From Listeria goaensis (GTDB lineage: Bacteria > Bacillota > Bacilli > Lactobacillales > Listeriaceae): a stretch of DNA of 64,000 nucleotides. The stretch lies in assembly GCF_900186125.1 (NCBI RefSeq), contig NZ_FYBQ01000008.1:78617-142616 (forward strand), given 5' to 3'. Under the pieces are notes generated by a model. It was not told the DNA's origin and did no database searches. It worked only from the letters and a program-made list of their open reading frames with translations. Both the position numbers and the translations under genes were made by a program. How positions within the stretch are numbered: the stretch's first letter is position 1; each line of letters starts with the position of its first letter. Shown here in pieces: positions 16,318 through 24,708 of this stretch.

Positions 16318-16791
16318 CTACTCAGTTAAATTCGCCAAAAACTCTTTAAAACTAGAAAATCCTTTTAAAAATACTGGCTCTAATTCAGAAGATTCTTCGT
16401 GCTTCCATACTCCAACAGTAGGTGGATGTTCTCTATCTTTAAAACTTAAACAAAGAAAATCTCCTCCAAACAAGCTTGCAATAGGCAATAATTCAACTCC
16501 GACTAAATCCTCATTATCAGTTAATCTATCTTCAATCTGGGACAGTACAACATCTATATCGTACATACCAAGCTTATTGTTCTCACTATCCTTTAAAATG
16601 CATAAAAATCTTTCAATCACATACTCATGTGAAGAAACAGTAAAAACATTTGTAATTGGCACTGCACCATTATATTTGGAAATAAATGTCGCATATTCAA
16701 TTGGCAACGTCACTTTCCAATAACTTTCTTCTTTTTCTATATCTTTTTGAGTGGGTAAAGGTAAAATTATAGATGTTTCTTCAATTTTCAT
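16318..16791 (-). CDS. SMI1/KNR4 (SUKH) family immunity protein
   Basis: A 157-residue acidic protein with the SMI1/KNR4 pattern: an N-terminal TQKDIEKEESYWKVTLPIEY helix region, FISKYNGAVP, a central LLPIASLFGGDFLCLSF strand pair and a C-terminal FSSFKEFLANL helix. SUKH proteins bind and neutralise nuclease toxins. It lies 23 bases downstream of the long LXG toxin, so it is the likely partner of the WHH nuclease domain. It acts in the cytosol of the producer and its kin. Confidence 0.8.
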   Translation of the reverse strand: MKIEETSIILPLPTQKDIEKEESYWKVTLPIEYATFISKYNGAVPITNVFTVSSHEYVIERFLCILKDSENNKLGMYDIDVVLSQIEDRLTDNEDLVGVELLPIASLFGGDFLCLSFKDREHPPTVGVWKHEESSELEPVFLKGFSSFKEFLANLTE

Positions 16792-16814
16792 AAAATCATC
16801 TCCAAACTATTTTA

Positions 16815-18563
16815 TTATCTTGCGCTATCTGCCCACATTCCTGCAGTTCTACCACCATTATGACTTGTAATGTTGTGTATGCCAAAATCTACAAGCTCCA
16901 TTTTACCAGGAATTTCAGTATGGTGCCATGTTTTACCAGGACGAGCACCACCAACTTGTTCATTTAACCAATTGAATTGTTCCTTATCTGATTTAAGCCA
17001 TAAATCTTTAGGTAAGTCAATAGTTTCTTCAACTACTCCTGCGCCTTCAAAATCCGCAAATCCATATTTCATGTTTTCTACAGGAGTCACTTTTACATCA
17101 GGTATTAACCCTTCATTTACAGCCATTTCTTTTATCAATTTTTTCTGCTTAATTGATAAATTTTCTCCTCCAGAAATAGATTTATTCCATGACCATTTTT
17201 CATTTTTAGATACTATTTCAGCATATTTCTGAGAGTAACTTTGCAGAGCATCATCAAACGATGCTTTTCCATTAACAAAATCGTCAATTAGATTAGCATT
17301 AGCCCCATTGGCTTTCTCTATTATACCATCAGCTCGTTTGCTTCCGCCACCCAAATTCACATCAAACTTCTGCAGCACATCTTTCAAATTCTCCGTCCCT
17401 TGAGCGATTTTGGAAGGCGCTTGGTTCGGGATACCTCCCATGCCGGCTAAGGCTAGATGTGCTCGTGGCGGCAAGTTTAAAGAGCCTTTCATGGCGGTTG
17501 CCGTTTGTCCGACCTTGTCCAATCCTTTGATGCCTTTTTGTGTGGTGACTTGTAATGCGTCTTGAGTGGCGGTTTTTAGGCTTGCTATGCGCGTTCTCAT
17601 TTGCGTTTGACCAAGTTTGGCAATATCCCCCACTTGGGTGGGGACATTTTTCACGCCTTGTAAGAGGGCATCACTCACGTTTGCTAAACGGCTTCCTGAG
17701 CGCATCATTTGTACACCGCCGGTTAGGGCTTTGACGCCTGGAATGACATCCAAAACCGCAAAAGCGCCGCGCTGGGCGCGTTCGGTGGCATCCAGTTCGC
17801 GGCCAGTCATCCAGTCTTTGCCTGTCTTCGCCGCGCTTATTTCAAGCGTACCGTAAGCGGCACTTAAAGCTACACCTGCGAGCGGGCAAAATGCGGAAAC
17901 ACCCACGATGACGATAGTGGCGACCACGAGTGTCCAAAATTCTGTCTTCTGTTGTTCATCTTTAATGGACGTGTAGGCGAAAGCACGGGAATTTAACATC
18001 GCGGCTTGAAAATCTTGATGGCTGACGTCTTCTCCTTTGTTCGTCTGTTTCCATGCATCATACTGCAGCTTCATTTGGTCGGCATAAAAGGTGTCCCCGC
18101 TGAATAAATCCTCGAGGCTCACTTTACTTTTTGGGACCTCTACTTGTTTTTGCGTATAGCTGTTTTCAAACTGTGTGGTTGTCGTGGTGGCTCCAATTCG
18201 GTTTTCCGTTGTGAACGTGGTCGCATCTAAGTCGCGCATGCCTGCCACAAAGTCATCTAGCTTTTCATAAAACGGGTGGTCGATCGTGTTGTTTACGATG
18301 TCCCCGATTTGGTCGGAAAAACGATAAAGGACGTCAAAATCCTCGAAAATCTCCTGATACTTGGATGTTTGGCTTGTATGTTGAAAAGAAATCACGCCGT
18401 CTGTGTCGTAGCGGGCAATGTCGTCTTCGGCTTCTTCTAAATTCTTGGAAACTTTCTTTAAATGGTCGATTGTACCCTTTCCCCATGCGCCTTTCCCGAT
18501 AAGGCTGCCAATGCTTTTTCCTGCTTTTTCAAAGTCATCTTCCTGATAATGAATATCTTTCAC
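16815..18563 (-). CDS. LXG-type polymorphic toxin with WHH nuclease C-terminus
   Basis: The only long toxin of the array, about 582 residues. A helical N-terminal region (VKDIHYQEDDFEKAGKSIGS onwards, about residues 1-180) resembles the LXG secretion domain of type VII effectors. It is followed by a hydrophobic segment (WTLVVATIVIVGVSAFCPLAG, about 215-235) and a pre-toxin TG region (TGKDWMTGRELDATERAQRG). A conserved linker ends at KRADGIIEKANG, and the last 120 residues end in TWHHTEIPGKMELVDFGIHN with a further His-Asn pair, a WHH-type HNH nuclease. GTG 18563 is nine bases after AGTAGGTG; the GTG at 18575 overlaps that site. No Esx or secretion genes are adjacent. Confidence 0.8.
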   Translation of the reverse strand: MKDIHYQEDDFEKAGKSIGSLIGKGAWGKGTIDHLKKVSKNLEEAEDDIARYDTDGVISFQHTSQTSKYQEIFEDFDVLYRFSDQIGDIVNNTIDHPFYEKLDDFVAGMRDLDATTFTTENRIGATTTTTQFENSYTQKQVEVPKSKVSLEDLFSGDTFYADQMKLQYDAWKQTNKGEDVSHQDFQAAMLNSRAFAYTSIKDEQQKTEFWTLVVATIVIVGVSAFCPLAGVALSAAYGTLEISAAKTGKDWMTGRELDATERAQRGAFAVLDVIPGVKALTGGVQMMRSGSRLANVSDALLQGVKNVPTQVGDIAKLGQTQMRTRIASLKTATQDALQVTTQKGIKGLDKVGQTATAMKGSLNLPPRAHLALAGMGGIPNQAPSKIAQGTENLKDVLQKFDVNLGGGSKRADGIIEKANGANANLIDDFVNGKASFDDALQSYSQKYAEIVSKNEKWSWNKSISGGENLSIKQKKLIKEMAVNEGLIPDVKVTPVENMKYGFADFEGAGVVEETIDLPKDLWLKSDKEQFNWLNEQVGGARPGKTWHHTEIPGKMELVDFGIHNITSHNGGRTAGMWADSAR

Positions 18564-18681
18564 TAAAGCATTCACCTACTTACTACTTTTTCTTTTAGTT
18601 TAGCATATGCAAGAAATGCAAGCTGTGGACATTGTATGAATTTTTCAGTAATATATATCAAATTTCGGGGCACAAATAAAA

Positions 18682-18749
18682 AAACAAGCGGACAACTAGT
18701 AAAATTCATTTTTGAAAATGAGATTCGTACTGGCTGTATGCTTGTTTAT
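18682..18749 (-). terminator. terminator of the nucleotidyltransferase gene
   Basis: A long inverted repeat pairs AAACAAGC with GCTTGTTT, with an inner TCATTTT/AAATGA stem. On the minus strand it ends in a T-rich run. The remaining 18576-18681 is the leader and promoter region of the toxin gene. Confidence 0.65.
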
Positions 18750-18778
18750 TTTTCCTCTTTATAGGACACTCTTCATCA

Positions 18779-19549
18779 TTATTCCCGCACAAACTTCCTA
18801 AAAACGGCATTCAATTTGGCATAGGCGATTGGTTCGGGCGAATCAATGGATTGCACAAATTGTTTGAAATGGCCAATTTGTTCGTTAATATAGGCGTTTA
18901 GTTCATCAAGGCGCGGTTCTAAATCGAGTTCATCGCCTGCTTTTTTGCGTACTAAAAGTTCAGACGTTATTTCGCGAATTGGTTCGGGAATTTCAATTTT
19001 AGCCATGATTTCATCAAAGAGGACAGGCGGTTCCGCTTCATATTTTTCAATGTAGCTACATGCAAAAAGCGGACGGAGCACATAAAAATATTTTTTAATT
19101 TTCACCTGCTCACCTTGCAAATATTCGCGAAAATTTCCTTCCGCCATATGTAAATAATGATAAATTAGCGGTTTTAGTGCCATATTTTCACGACAAAGTT
19201 TGCGAAGTTCAGCTGCAAGATTCCCTTTATCACGATATACAATTGGCGAATTCAGCCATTCAAGTAAAGATGGATTGCACTTCCGAAGCAGTTGCAAGCC
19301 CTTCTTCAAATCCCAACCGCTCACGTCAAGCGAGTCATCAATCGGGTACTCAATCACGTCGCGCCGCTCCTCCACTGAAACATACCAATCCTCAGAATGT
19401 GTATATAAAAACCGTACATCAAAATCGCTATCTTTGGAAGGAAAGCCCCAGGCCCGACTGCCAGACTCCACTGCATACCAAATGGTTACGTTTTGTTCGT
19501 GCTCAATTCGTTTTATTTCCTTTTCAACCCATTCCCACACGCTTCTCAC
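18779..19549 (-). CDS. MNT-type nucleotidyltransferase (COG3541/RlaP-like)
   Basis: A 256-residue soluble protein. The nucleotidyltransferase motif is ESGSRAWGFPSKDSDFDVRF, which provides the G-S and D-x-D metal ligands of the polymerase-beta-like fold. It is followed by conserved GWDLKKGLQLL and NPSLLEWLNSP segments typical of the predicted nucleotidyltransferases found with phage T4-type RNA ligases. The reaction in bacteria is unproven. The gene ends with a terminator and sits just downstream of a GNAT gene on the same strand (four bases between them), so they probably share a transcript. Confidence 0.75.
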   Translation of the reverse strand: MRSVWEWVEKEIKRIEHEQNVTIWYAVESGSRAWGFPSKDSDFDVRFLYTHSEDWYVSVEERRDVIEYPIDDSLDVSGWDLKKGLQLLRKCNPSLLEWLNSPIVYRDKGNLAAELRKLCRENMALKPLIYHYLHMAEGNFREYLQGEQVKIKKYFYVLRPLFACSYIEKYEAEPPVLFDEIMAKIEIPEPIREITSELLVRKKAGDELDLEPRLDELNAYINEQIGHFKQFVQSIDSPEPIAYAKLNAVFRKFVRE

Positions 19550-19553
19550 CTTC

Positions 19554-20054
19554 TTAAATTTGGAGTGTGTAGACGCTAACTACGTGCGTTTTTTCTCCAA
19601 ACTGTGTTGTTTTTTCTTCCTGTTTTTGGTAGCCGAGATGTTCCCAGAAACCTTTTGCCGCCTCATTCTCATTCAAAACGCCGATGCGGAGCGACTTCGC
19701 GCCGCCGTCTGTCGCCCAGTCGCGAATGACTTGATGTAAAACGCGTCCAAGTCCTGCTTCCCTCGCGTCTGGCACAAGCAGTAACAGCCCGATAATCCAT
19801 TCGCCCTTCTTTGGAAAATCCGCCACAACATCAATCAGGCCGATAGGTTCTTCCTGATCATCTAAAATCGCCATGACAAACTTGTCGAATTTCGTTTTCC
19901 CATCAGGCAAGTCCGTTAAAATGGCGTGCGCATCACTTGAATTCGCTTTCCGCCCTTGCTCAATTTGAAAGTAATCCTCGCACTTGGCGCATACATGTTC
20001 AGCCAAAGCGATATCCTTTTCATTTAAAAATTTCACATGATAATTACGTTTCAT
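19554..20054 (-). CDS. GNAT-family N-acetyltransferase
   Basis: About 166 residues with the GNAT fold: ILDDQEEPIGLIDVV strand region, then EWIIGLLLLVPDAREAGLGR, which supplies the acetyl-CoA loop (motif A, REAGLGR), and a C-terminal LNENEAAKGFWEHLGYQ motif B. ATG 20054 (MKRNYHV) is the natural domain start. An upstream in-frame ATG at 20096 would add 14 basic residues of poor quality. The acceptor substrate is not predictable. It is transcribed toward the nucleotidyltransferase and away from the HAD gene. Confidence 0.8.
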   Translation of the reverse strand: MKRNYHVKFLNEKDIALAEHVCAKCEDYFQIEQGRKANSSDAHAILTDLPDGKTKFDKFVMAILDDQEEPIGLIDVVADFPKKGEWIIGLLLLVPDAREAGLGRVLHQVIRDWATDGGAKSLRIGVLNENEAAKGFWEHLGYQKQEEKTTQFGEKTHVVSVYTLQI

Positions 20055-20168
20055 ACTGTCACACTCTTTTCCACATTTCTTCTTCCATCTTGCCATATTT
20101 CCTAGTAAACTTCAATCGCTAGCAGGAATATGCTATACTTAATTGGTATGATTGGAGGAACTGAACTT

Positions 20169-20981
20169 ATGATTAAATTAGTAGCAATTGATATTGATGG
20201 CACACTTTTAAACGACCACCACGAAGTAACGACCGAAGTGAAAGAAGCGATTCGAAAAGCAAAAGTAGCTGGCACAAAAATTGTTTTATGTACAGGCCGT
20301 CCACTTGTCGGCGTGCAACAATATTTAAGCGAACTTGAACTGCGCGAGGAAGGCGATTATGTCATTAGCTTTAACGGCGCCATGGTTCAAGATACCTTTA
20401 CGAAAGAAGTCGTATCGCACTTAACGTTAACGAAAGACGACCTCGTTTCACTTTCAAAAATAAGTGATGATGCTGGACTACATATGCACTTCTTCGATGA
20501 TAAAACGCTCTACACAGCGAATCGGAACATTGGAAAATACACTATTGTAGAAGCTTATTTAACCGGGAGTCAGCTCGTTTTCACTGAAATCGAGAAAATT
20601 CCGGCTGATTTCCAAATGTCAAAAGCAATGATGATTGACGAACCAGAAATTCTCGAAGCGGGAATAAAGAAGCTACCAAGCGACCTTGAAGAGCATTACC
20701 ACCTTGTTCGCAGTGCCCCGTTTTATTTAGAAGTTTTAAACCCGAATGCAAGTAAAGGAAATGCGGTGAAGCAGCTTTCTGAACTTCTTGGCATCAAACA
20801 AGATGAAGTGATGTGCATAGGCGACCATGAAAATGATACAACGATGCTTGAATTTGCAGGCACTGCCGTTGCGATGGGCAATGCTATCCCGCGCCTAAAA
20901 GATATGGCTGATTTCATTACAGAAACCAACAATAACAGCGGTGTCGCGCGGGCCATTGAAAAATTCATTTTGAATGCTTAA
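20169..20981 (+). CDS. Cof-type HAD-IIB sugar-phosphatase-like hydrolase
   Basis: A 270-residue cytosolic phosphatase of the Cof/YidA group. Motif I is DIDGTLLND, motif II is in VLCTGRP, the motif III lysine region is KGNAVKQL and motif IV is GDHENDTTML. The C2b cap is in the middle. The start is ATG 20169, placed ten bases after GGAGGA; the earlier in-frame ATG at 20130 lacks a site. Typical substrates are sugar phosphates or flavin mononucleotide. A terminator follows. Confidence 0.9.
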   Translation: MIKLVAIDIDGTLLNDHHEVTTEVKEAIRKAKVAGTKIVLCTGRPLVGVQQYLSELELREEGDYVISFNGAMVQDTFTKEVVSHLTLTKDDLVSLSKISDDAGLHMHFFDDKTLYTANRNIGKYTIVEAYLTGSQLVFTEIEKIPADFQMSKAMMIDEPEILEAGIKKLPSDLEEHYHLVRSAPFYLEVLNPNASKGNAVKQLSELLGIKQDEVMCIGDHENDTTMLEFAGTAVAMGNAIPRLKDMADFITETNNNSGVARAIEKFILNA

Positions 20982-20984
20982 ATT

Positions 20985-21024
20985 AAAAAGCGTTGTAGTT
21001 TTCAATAACTACAGCGCTTTTTTT
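20985..21024. terminator. bidirectional terminator
   Basis: AAAAAGCGTTGTAGTT pairs with AACTACAGCGCTTTTT with one mismatch, between the convergent HAD and DUF805 genes. Confidence 0.85.
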
Positions 21025-21034
21025 AAACTATTTT

Positions 21035-21469
21035 TTAAAACCCGTACTCATCATTTTTCGTGTTGCTAGCACCTTCAACGCTAGGTAAACACATGAAAAC
21101 AAGAATAATAATGCTTCCAACAAACGGAATAAGACCAAGTAGCACGAACCAGCCACTTTTTCCGATGTCATGAAATCTGCGAATCATAAGGCTAATTCCC
21201 GGAATAATATTCGCGACTCCAAAGAGCCATACAAGTACGACTACAAAAAGCATTGGTCCTGCATACATTGCTCCAAAAACTTCCCCCGGATAAGCTGTAC
21301 CCGCTGCTGCTGTTGCAGAAGAAAGACCAACGATTAGCATTAAAATCCAAAAGATTGCCATGATAATCGCATTCCATAGGATAGTATACCAGTATTCCGA
21401 ACGTGTTGAACGCCCACTAAAGTTCACATAATTCTTCCAATAGGCTTTATAAGCTTCTAAAAATCCCAT
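21035..21469 (-). CDS. DUF805 membrane protein
   Basis: About 144 residues with the DUF805 layout: a conserved N-terminal YWKNYVNFSGRSTRSEYWY segment, then four membrane spans and the IRRFHDIGKSGWF motif ahead of the last span pair. The ORF could begin at 21499, but AAGGGAG precedes ATG 21469 (MGFLEAYK), the family start. The function of DUF805 is unknown; it is an inner-membrane protein. It is probably monocistronic. Confidence 0.9.
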   Translation of the reverse strand: MGFLEAYKAYWKNYVNFSGRSTRSEYWYTILWNAIIMAIFWILMLIVGLSSATAAAGTAYPGEVFGAMYAGPMLFVVVLVWLFGVANIIPGISLMIRRFHDIGKSGWFVLLGLIPFVGSIIILVFMCLPSVEGASNTKNDEYGF

Positions 21470-21585
21470 TTTTTCAACTCCCTTTTTTAAACTATCCAAA
21501 TTATTATACTATACTTTCAAAGTGAATGATATGTCTAAATTTCGAATTTATTAACCATTTATTCTTTTTTAGCCACACTTTTACA

Positions 21586-22584
21586 CTATTTCAAAAAGTA
21601 ATTCGGTGTAAAAAAAACCTTTTTTTGTTTCGCGAAGTAGGCACTCTTAAGCCCATTCTCCACTGGATAATGACTAAGCTTCGTGCCAGGCTTGTAGGTT
21701 AAAATTGCGCCGCCGTGTAGGTTCATGTCGTCCCACCAAATCGCGAATGCTTTTATTTTCCCTTCAAATTTATCAGTCCCTTTAACAGGCTTCAAATTGG
21801 TGACCATCGAGTGGTAAATGTAGCCAGTAACCCATTTCCCGTTTTTATCTTGAACGGAAGTCTTGTGCCAATAGCGCGAATGCTTCCCAATTTGGACTTT
21901 TGTACCCGTTTTCCAAAGCCGAAGTGGCGTTTGTGATTTGAATTGCGGTTTTGGAAGTAGTGGGGTAACATCTTGGACGGTAGCAGAAATGGAATGTTTC
22001 TTCACATCATTTTTCGTATTGTGAGCTACTTTTATTTTAGACAATAAAGTGATATTTTGCGAAGCCGTTCCTCTGTAGCCCGTAATGCCGTACTTCGCGG
22101 CTAGCTCCATACGATGACCATAGCTTGAGTCAAGCCCAATCAGATTCATATACGCGACGAGCCCTAGATCGTCTGTTTTCGGCGCGCTCGCTTCAAACGA
22201 ATCCGAACCATAACCTTTGTAATTGAACTGCATATGCGGCTTATCAACAAGCCCCCGCCAATCTCCACCCCATTCAAAACCGAGCGTCTTCGCCTTTGCG
22301 ATAAACTTCTTCATATCTGCACGGTTGTACCCGTCCCACTGAATCGTTTGCCCTTTCGCTGGGACAAAATCGAATGCCTGCCCAACAATATGGTAAGACT
22401 TCATCGTCTGTGATGCGCCACTCGCCACGTGACTCTTTTGCTGCGCAGTAGTTCGGATCGTTTCGTAAATTAAAACTTCGATTTGTTCCCCTTCTGCCCA
22501 TTTTAAAAGCGAAGTCGCCGCTTTTTTCGTCTGGTTGGCTAATTTTGCGATATTCGCCCAATTTCTCTCGCTGTAATACGTCAC
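21586..22584 (-). CDS. phage-type endolysin, VanY/Ply500-like M15 peptidase with SH3-like cell-wall binding region
   Basis: A 332-residue murein peptidase. The N-terminal M15 domain (about residues 1-140) has the zinc motif SYHIVGQAFD (SxHxxGxAxD), a catalytic-region W/D pair (GGDWRGLVDKPH) and a final zinc His in PHMQF. This matches listeriaphage L-Ala-D-Glu endopeptidases such as Ply118/Ply500. The rest carries repeats of SH3-like wall-binding type (SQTPLRLWKTGTKVQIGKHS; WYHKTS-like core). The GTG start overlaps the holin stop by four bases (GTGA). It cuts peptidoglycan once released by the holin. Confidence 0.85.
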   Translation of the reverse strand: MTYYSERNWANIAKLANQTKKAATSLLKWAEGEQIEVLIYETIRTTAQQKSHVASGASQTMKSYHIVGQAFDFVPAKGQTIQWDGYNRADMKKFIAKAKTLGFEWGGDWRGLVDKPHMQFNYKGYGSDSFEASAPKTDDLGLVAYMNLIGLDSSYGHRMELAAKYGITGYRGTASQNITLLSKIKVAHNTKNDVKKHSISATVQDVTPLLPKPQFKSQTPLRLWKTGTKVQIGKHSRYWHKTSVQDKNGKWVTGYIYHSMVTNLKPVKGTDKFEGKIKAFAIWWDDMNLHGGAILTYKPGTKLSHYPVENGLKSAYFAKQKKVFFTPNYFLK

Positions 22585-22865
22585 TTGCTGTCATCCCCCT
22601 TCAAATTCCCATCACGTTTCGTAAACTGTTCAAACAAACCCGTACCGCCTAGTCCTGCTAAGCCGCCAGACCATAACATAACGGAAATTGAGCCGGCACC
22701 AGGAATAAACGTTGCCAGGCCTCCAACCGTAATACCTATCATTAAACTTACTAGCGGCAAATAATGCCGCGGAATTTTATTTGTGCTTTTGACAACTTGA
22801 ACAATTGCAGTTGTTGAAATTGTTAAAAATGTCATATAAGCGAGTAATTCTTCTCCAAAATTCAT
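22581..22865 (-). CDS. holin of the listeriaphage A118 (Hol118) type
   Basis: About 94 residues with three hydrophobic segments, a charged N-terminus (NFGEELLAYMTFLTISTTAI) and a hydrophilic tail after GGTGLFEQFTKR. That tail is a signature shared with Hol118. AAGGAG overlaps the first in-frame ATG (22874), so ATG 22865 is preferred. Two nearby starts are also seen in Hol118, where a shorter product tunes lysis. It permeabilises the membrane for the adjacent endolysin. Confidence 0.85.
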   Translation of the reverse strand: MNFGEELLAYMTFLTISTTAIVQVVKSTNKIPRHYLPLVSLMIGITVGGLATFIPGAGSISVMLWSGGLAGLGGTGLFEQFTKRDGNLKGDDSK

Positions 22866-22879
22866 TTTTTCCATCTCCT

Positions 22880-23200
22880 TTATGAAAAGCTTTCGACAAT
22901 GCTTGCAATTAAAAGTGCAGCAACAAGACCAATTGCCCAGTAAAACGAGCGCAAAGCTTTTTCTTCACGTATGTTGGCTGAAACTTCTCTATCAAGTGCG
23001 TGTTTTTCGCGGCTAGCAGATTGTGTAAGTGCATTTTTCAGCTCGTTTTCAAGTGCTTTTAGCGAGTTTCTGATTTCATTTAATGCATGTTGTTCATTTA
23101 GTTCTCTCGCATGGCTTTGCTCCTCGATATGTTTGACACGCTTTTTCAAGTATGCCAATTCATTTTCTAATTGCACGACCTTTTCTTTCATCACTTCCAC
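22880..23200 (-). CDS. XhlA-like coiled-coil membrane-anchored lysis protein
   Basis: About 106 residues: a long charged heptad-repeat region (VVQLENELAYLKKRVKHIEE onward, about residues 7-75) and one C-terminal membrane span (YWAIGLVAALLIASIVES). This is the architecture of XhlA/haemolysin-XhlA proteins that accompany holins in Firmicute phages and defective phages. GGAGG is eight bases before GTG 23200, which I chose over the GTG at 23209. It is the first gene of the lysis operon, 15 bases from the holin start, and lies under the operator-flanked promoter. Confidence 0.75.
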   Translation of the reverse strand: MEVMKEKVVQLENELAYLKKRVKHIEEQSHARELNEQHALNEIRNSLKALENELKNALTQSASREKHALDREVSANIREEKALRSFYWAIGLVAALLIASIVESFS

Positions 23201-23238
23201 TTTCAACACCTCCGTTTTGATAGCAGCCTTTTAAAAAG

Positions 23239-23347
23239 TCGCATTTTTGCAACTTCCTTCATTATACGCGATTGTTGATTTTCTCACAAAAAAAGTATCG
23301 CAAAAATGCGACTATCCATTGTAAAACTTGGTGAGATAAGATATACT
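23239..23347. promoter_or_regulatory. divergent promoters with two repressor operators
   Basis: Operator O2 TCGCAAAAATGCGA (23298-23311) is a perfect TCGCA-N4-TGCGA palindrome. O1 TCGCATTTTTGCAA (23239-23252) matches it except for one base. The lysis promoter on the minus strand has -35 TTGTGA (23284-23289) and -10 TATAAT (23261-23266), spacer 17, with O1 at the start of the transcript and O2 just upstream. The repressor promoter on the plus strand has -35 TTGTAA (23319-23324) and -10 TATACT (23342-23347), spacer 17, with O2 abutting it. Confidence 0.8.
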
Positions 23348-23378
23348 TTCTATAAATCTCTGGAAAGAGGGGCTTTCA

Positions 23379-23789
23379 ATGCATGTTGGTGAGCGAATAA
23401 AAACAAGACGCAAACAATTAAAGATTAGCGCAGATGAAATTGCTAAAAAGTTAGCGGTTTCCAGGTCGACTATTTTTAGATATGAAAACGGTGAGATTGA
23501 AAAACTGCCTGTTGGCATGCTCAAGGCGATTGCTGATATGTTAGAAACGACTCCGAGTAAATTGATGGGGTGGGAAACTGAAACAAGCGAAGATTTCATC
23601 GCAATTTTTGAAGAGCTAGAGCCGGATAGACAAAGGCTGGTTTACAATTTTGCGGCGGAACAACTGGCAGCACAAAGACAAATGAAAGTTCTAGATTCCT
23701 CGACCATCGCGGCTCATTTGGAGGACGATGTCACAGAGCTTGAAATGCAAGAAATTCTGGGCTTTATTGAGAATATCAAAAAGAACTAG
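23379..23789 (+). CDS. XRE-family repressor of the lysis cassette
   Basis: A 136-residue Cro/CI-type protein: helix-turn-helix in the first 65 residues (SADEIAKKLAVSRSTIFRYE, then EKLPVGMLKAIADMLETTPS) and a short C-terminal helical region ending LEMQEILGFIENIKKN, but no RecA-cleavable peptidase domain. AAAGAGGGG is placed before the ATG. It is divergent from the lysis genes and its promoter adjoins operator O2, so it most likely represses both. As there is no autocleavage domain, induction must come through another factor or through loss of the protein. Confidence 0.85.
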   Translation: MHVGERIKTRRKQLKISADEIAKKLAVSRSTIFRYENGEIEKLPVGMLKAIADMLETTPSKLMGWETETSEDFIAIFEELEPDRQRLVYNFAAEQLAAQRQMKVLDSSTIAAHLEDDVTELEMQEILGFIENIKKN

Positions 23790-23879
23790 GACAGCTAACT
23801 TTTGTAAAAAAATAAAAAGAAAAATGGGTATAAACGTAGCATGCGATTATATAAATACAACAGTAGAAGGGGTCGTTAG

Positions 23880-24560
23880 ATGAAACATCGCAGAAAAATT
23901 TTATTTACAGCTTTGCTAGCAACAAGTCTTTTGGGAGGATGTGGGGAGCTTCCTCTCGAAATTAATCAAACACCTGAAAATGGCTATGATTTAACCTATT
24001 ATGGAACAACTGATGTAGGCGCTGAGATAACGTTTACAGATGCGGCTCGTAATGAAGAAAAGGCAATTGCAGAAGACGGCAGGTTTGCTATCCATGTTCC
24101 ACGGACAACCTCTAAAGCGTCGTATGAAATCATTGCAAAAAAAGAGGGCGAAGAAGCAACAAATTCATTTACAATTCCGAAACAAAAAACATTGGTTGAT
24201 TATGAGGTGCTGAAAGACCAGTTTACACTTCCGCTACCTGGTGCCCCGCAAGCGGATACAAAAGTGACGACTGGATTTAATATTGCCTGTGACGGGAACA
24301 ACGTAATGGCTATTTCTCTCGTTTATGCGCCCAGTACCGAGCTTGACATGGGTATTTACGATTATGACAATTTCCAAAACGCCATTGAAGCGGTCATGCG
24401 TGCGGTTGGCTCAGAAGATAAGCTAGATAAAGTTTTAGATACTTTCGACGCTAGTCATAAGAAACACAGTACTACGAAAGTGACAGTAGATCATGCAACT
24501 TATAAATTCTCTACTGATAAGAGCCTAGATGTAACAACATTAGAGATATATCCAAATTAA
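23880..24560 (+). CDS. lipoprotein of unknown function
   Basis: A 226-residue exported protein with a type II signal peptide: MKHRRKILFTALLATSLLGG followed by the lipobox cysteine (LLGGC). The mature part begins with an Ig-like or beta-sandwich segment (TTDVGAEITFTDAA...GRFAIHVP), typical of bacterial surface lipoproteins, then an alpha/beta region. I do not recognise a specific family. It is transcribed alone, ends at a terminator and faces the outside of the membrane. Confidence 0.75.
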   Translation: MKHRRKILFTALLATSLLGGCGELPLEINQTPENGYDLTYYGTTDVGAEITFTDAARNEEKAIAEDGRFAIHVPRTTSKASYEIIAKKEGEEATNSFTIPKQKTLVDYEVLKDQFTLPLPGAPQADTKVTTGFNIACDGNNVMAISLVYAPSTELDMGIYDYDNFQNAIEAVMRAVGSEDKLDKVLDTFDASHKKHSTTKVTVDHATYKFSTDKSLDVTTLEIYPN

Positions 24561-24575
24561 ATTTGCCTTACTGAT

Positions 24576-24604
24576 CACCCCTTAGCCTGAAGGTTATAGG
24601 GGTG
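24576..24604 (+). terminator. terminator after the lipoprotein gene
   Basis: CACCCCT pairs with AGGGGTG around an inner CCT/AGG stem. A T-rich tail (GTTTGCTATTTT) follows. Confidence 0.7.
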
Positions 24605-24708
24605 TTTGCTATTTTCCTAGCATACTCTTTCACTTCCAATTGAAAAGATTATACTTTAAAATAAAGAAGTAATGTGTTTTATGATTAATGATTTGAGGAG
24701 GATTTTAA

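Noticed and set aside
21586..23789. Full prophage
   Set aside because: Only lysis and repressor genes are present; no integrase, packaging, capsid or tail genes and no attachment repeats were seen.
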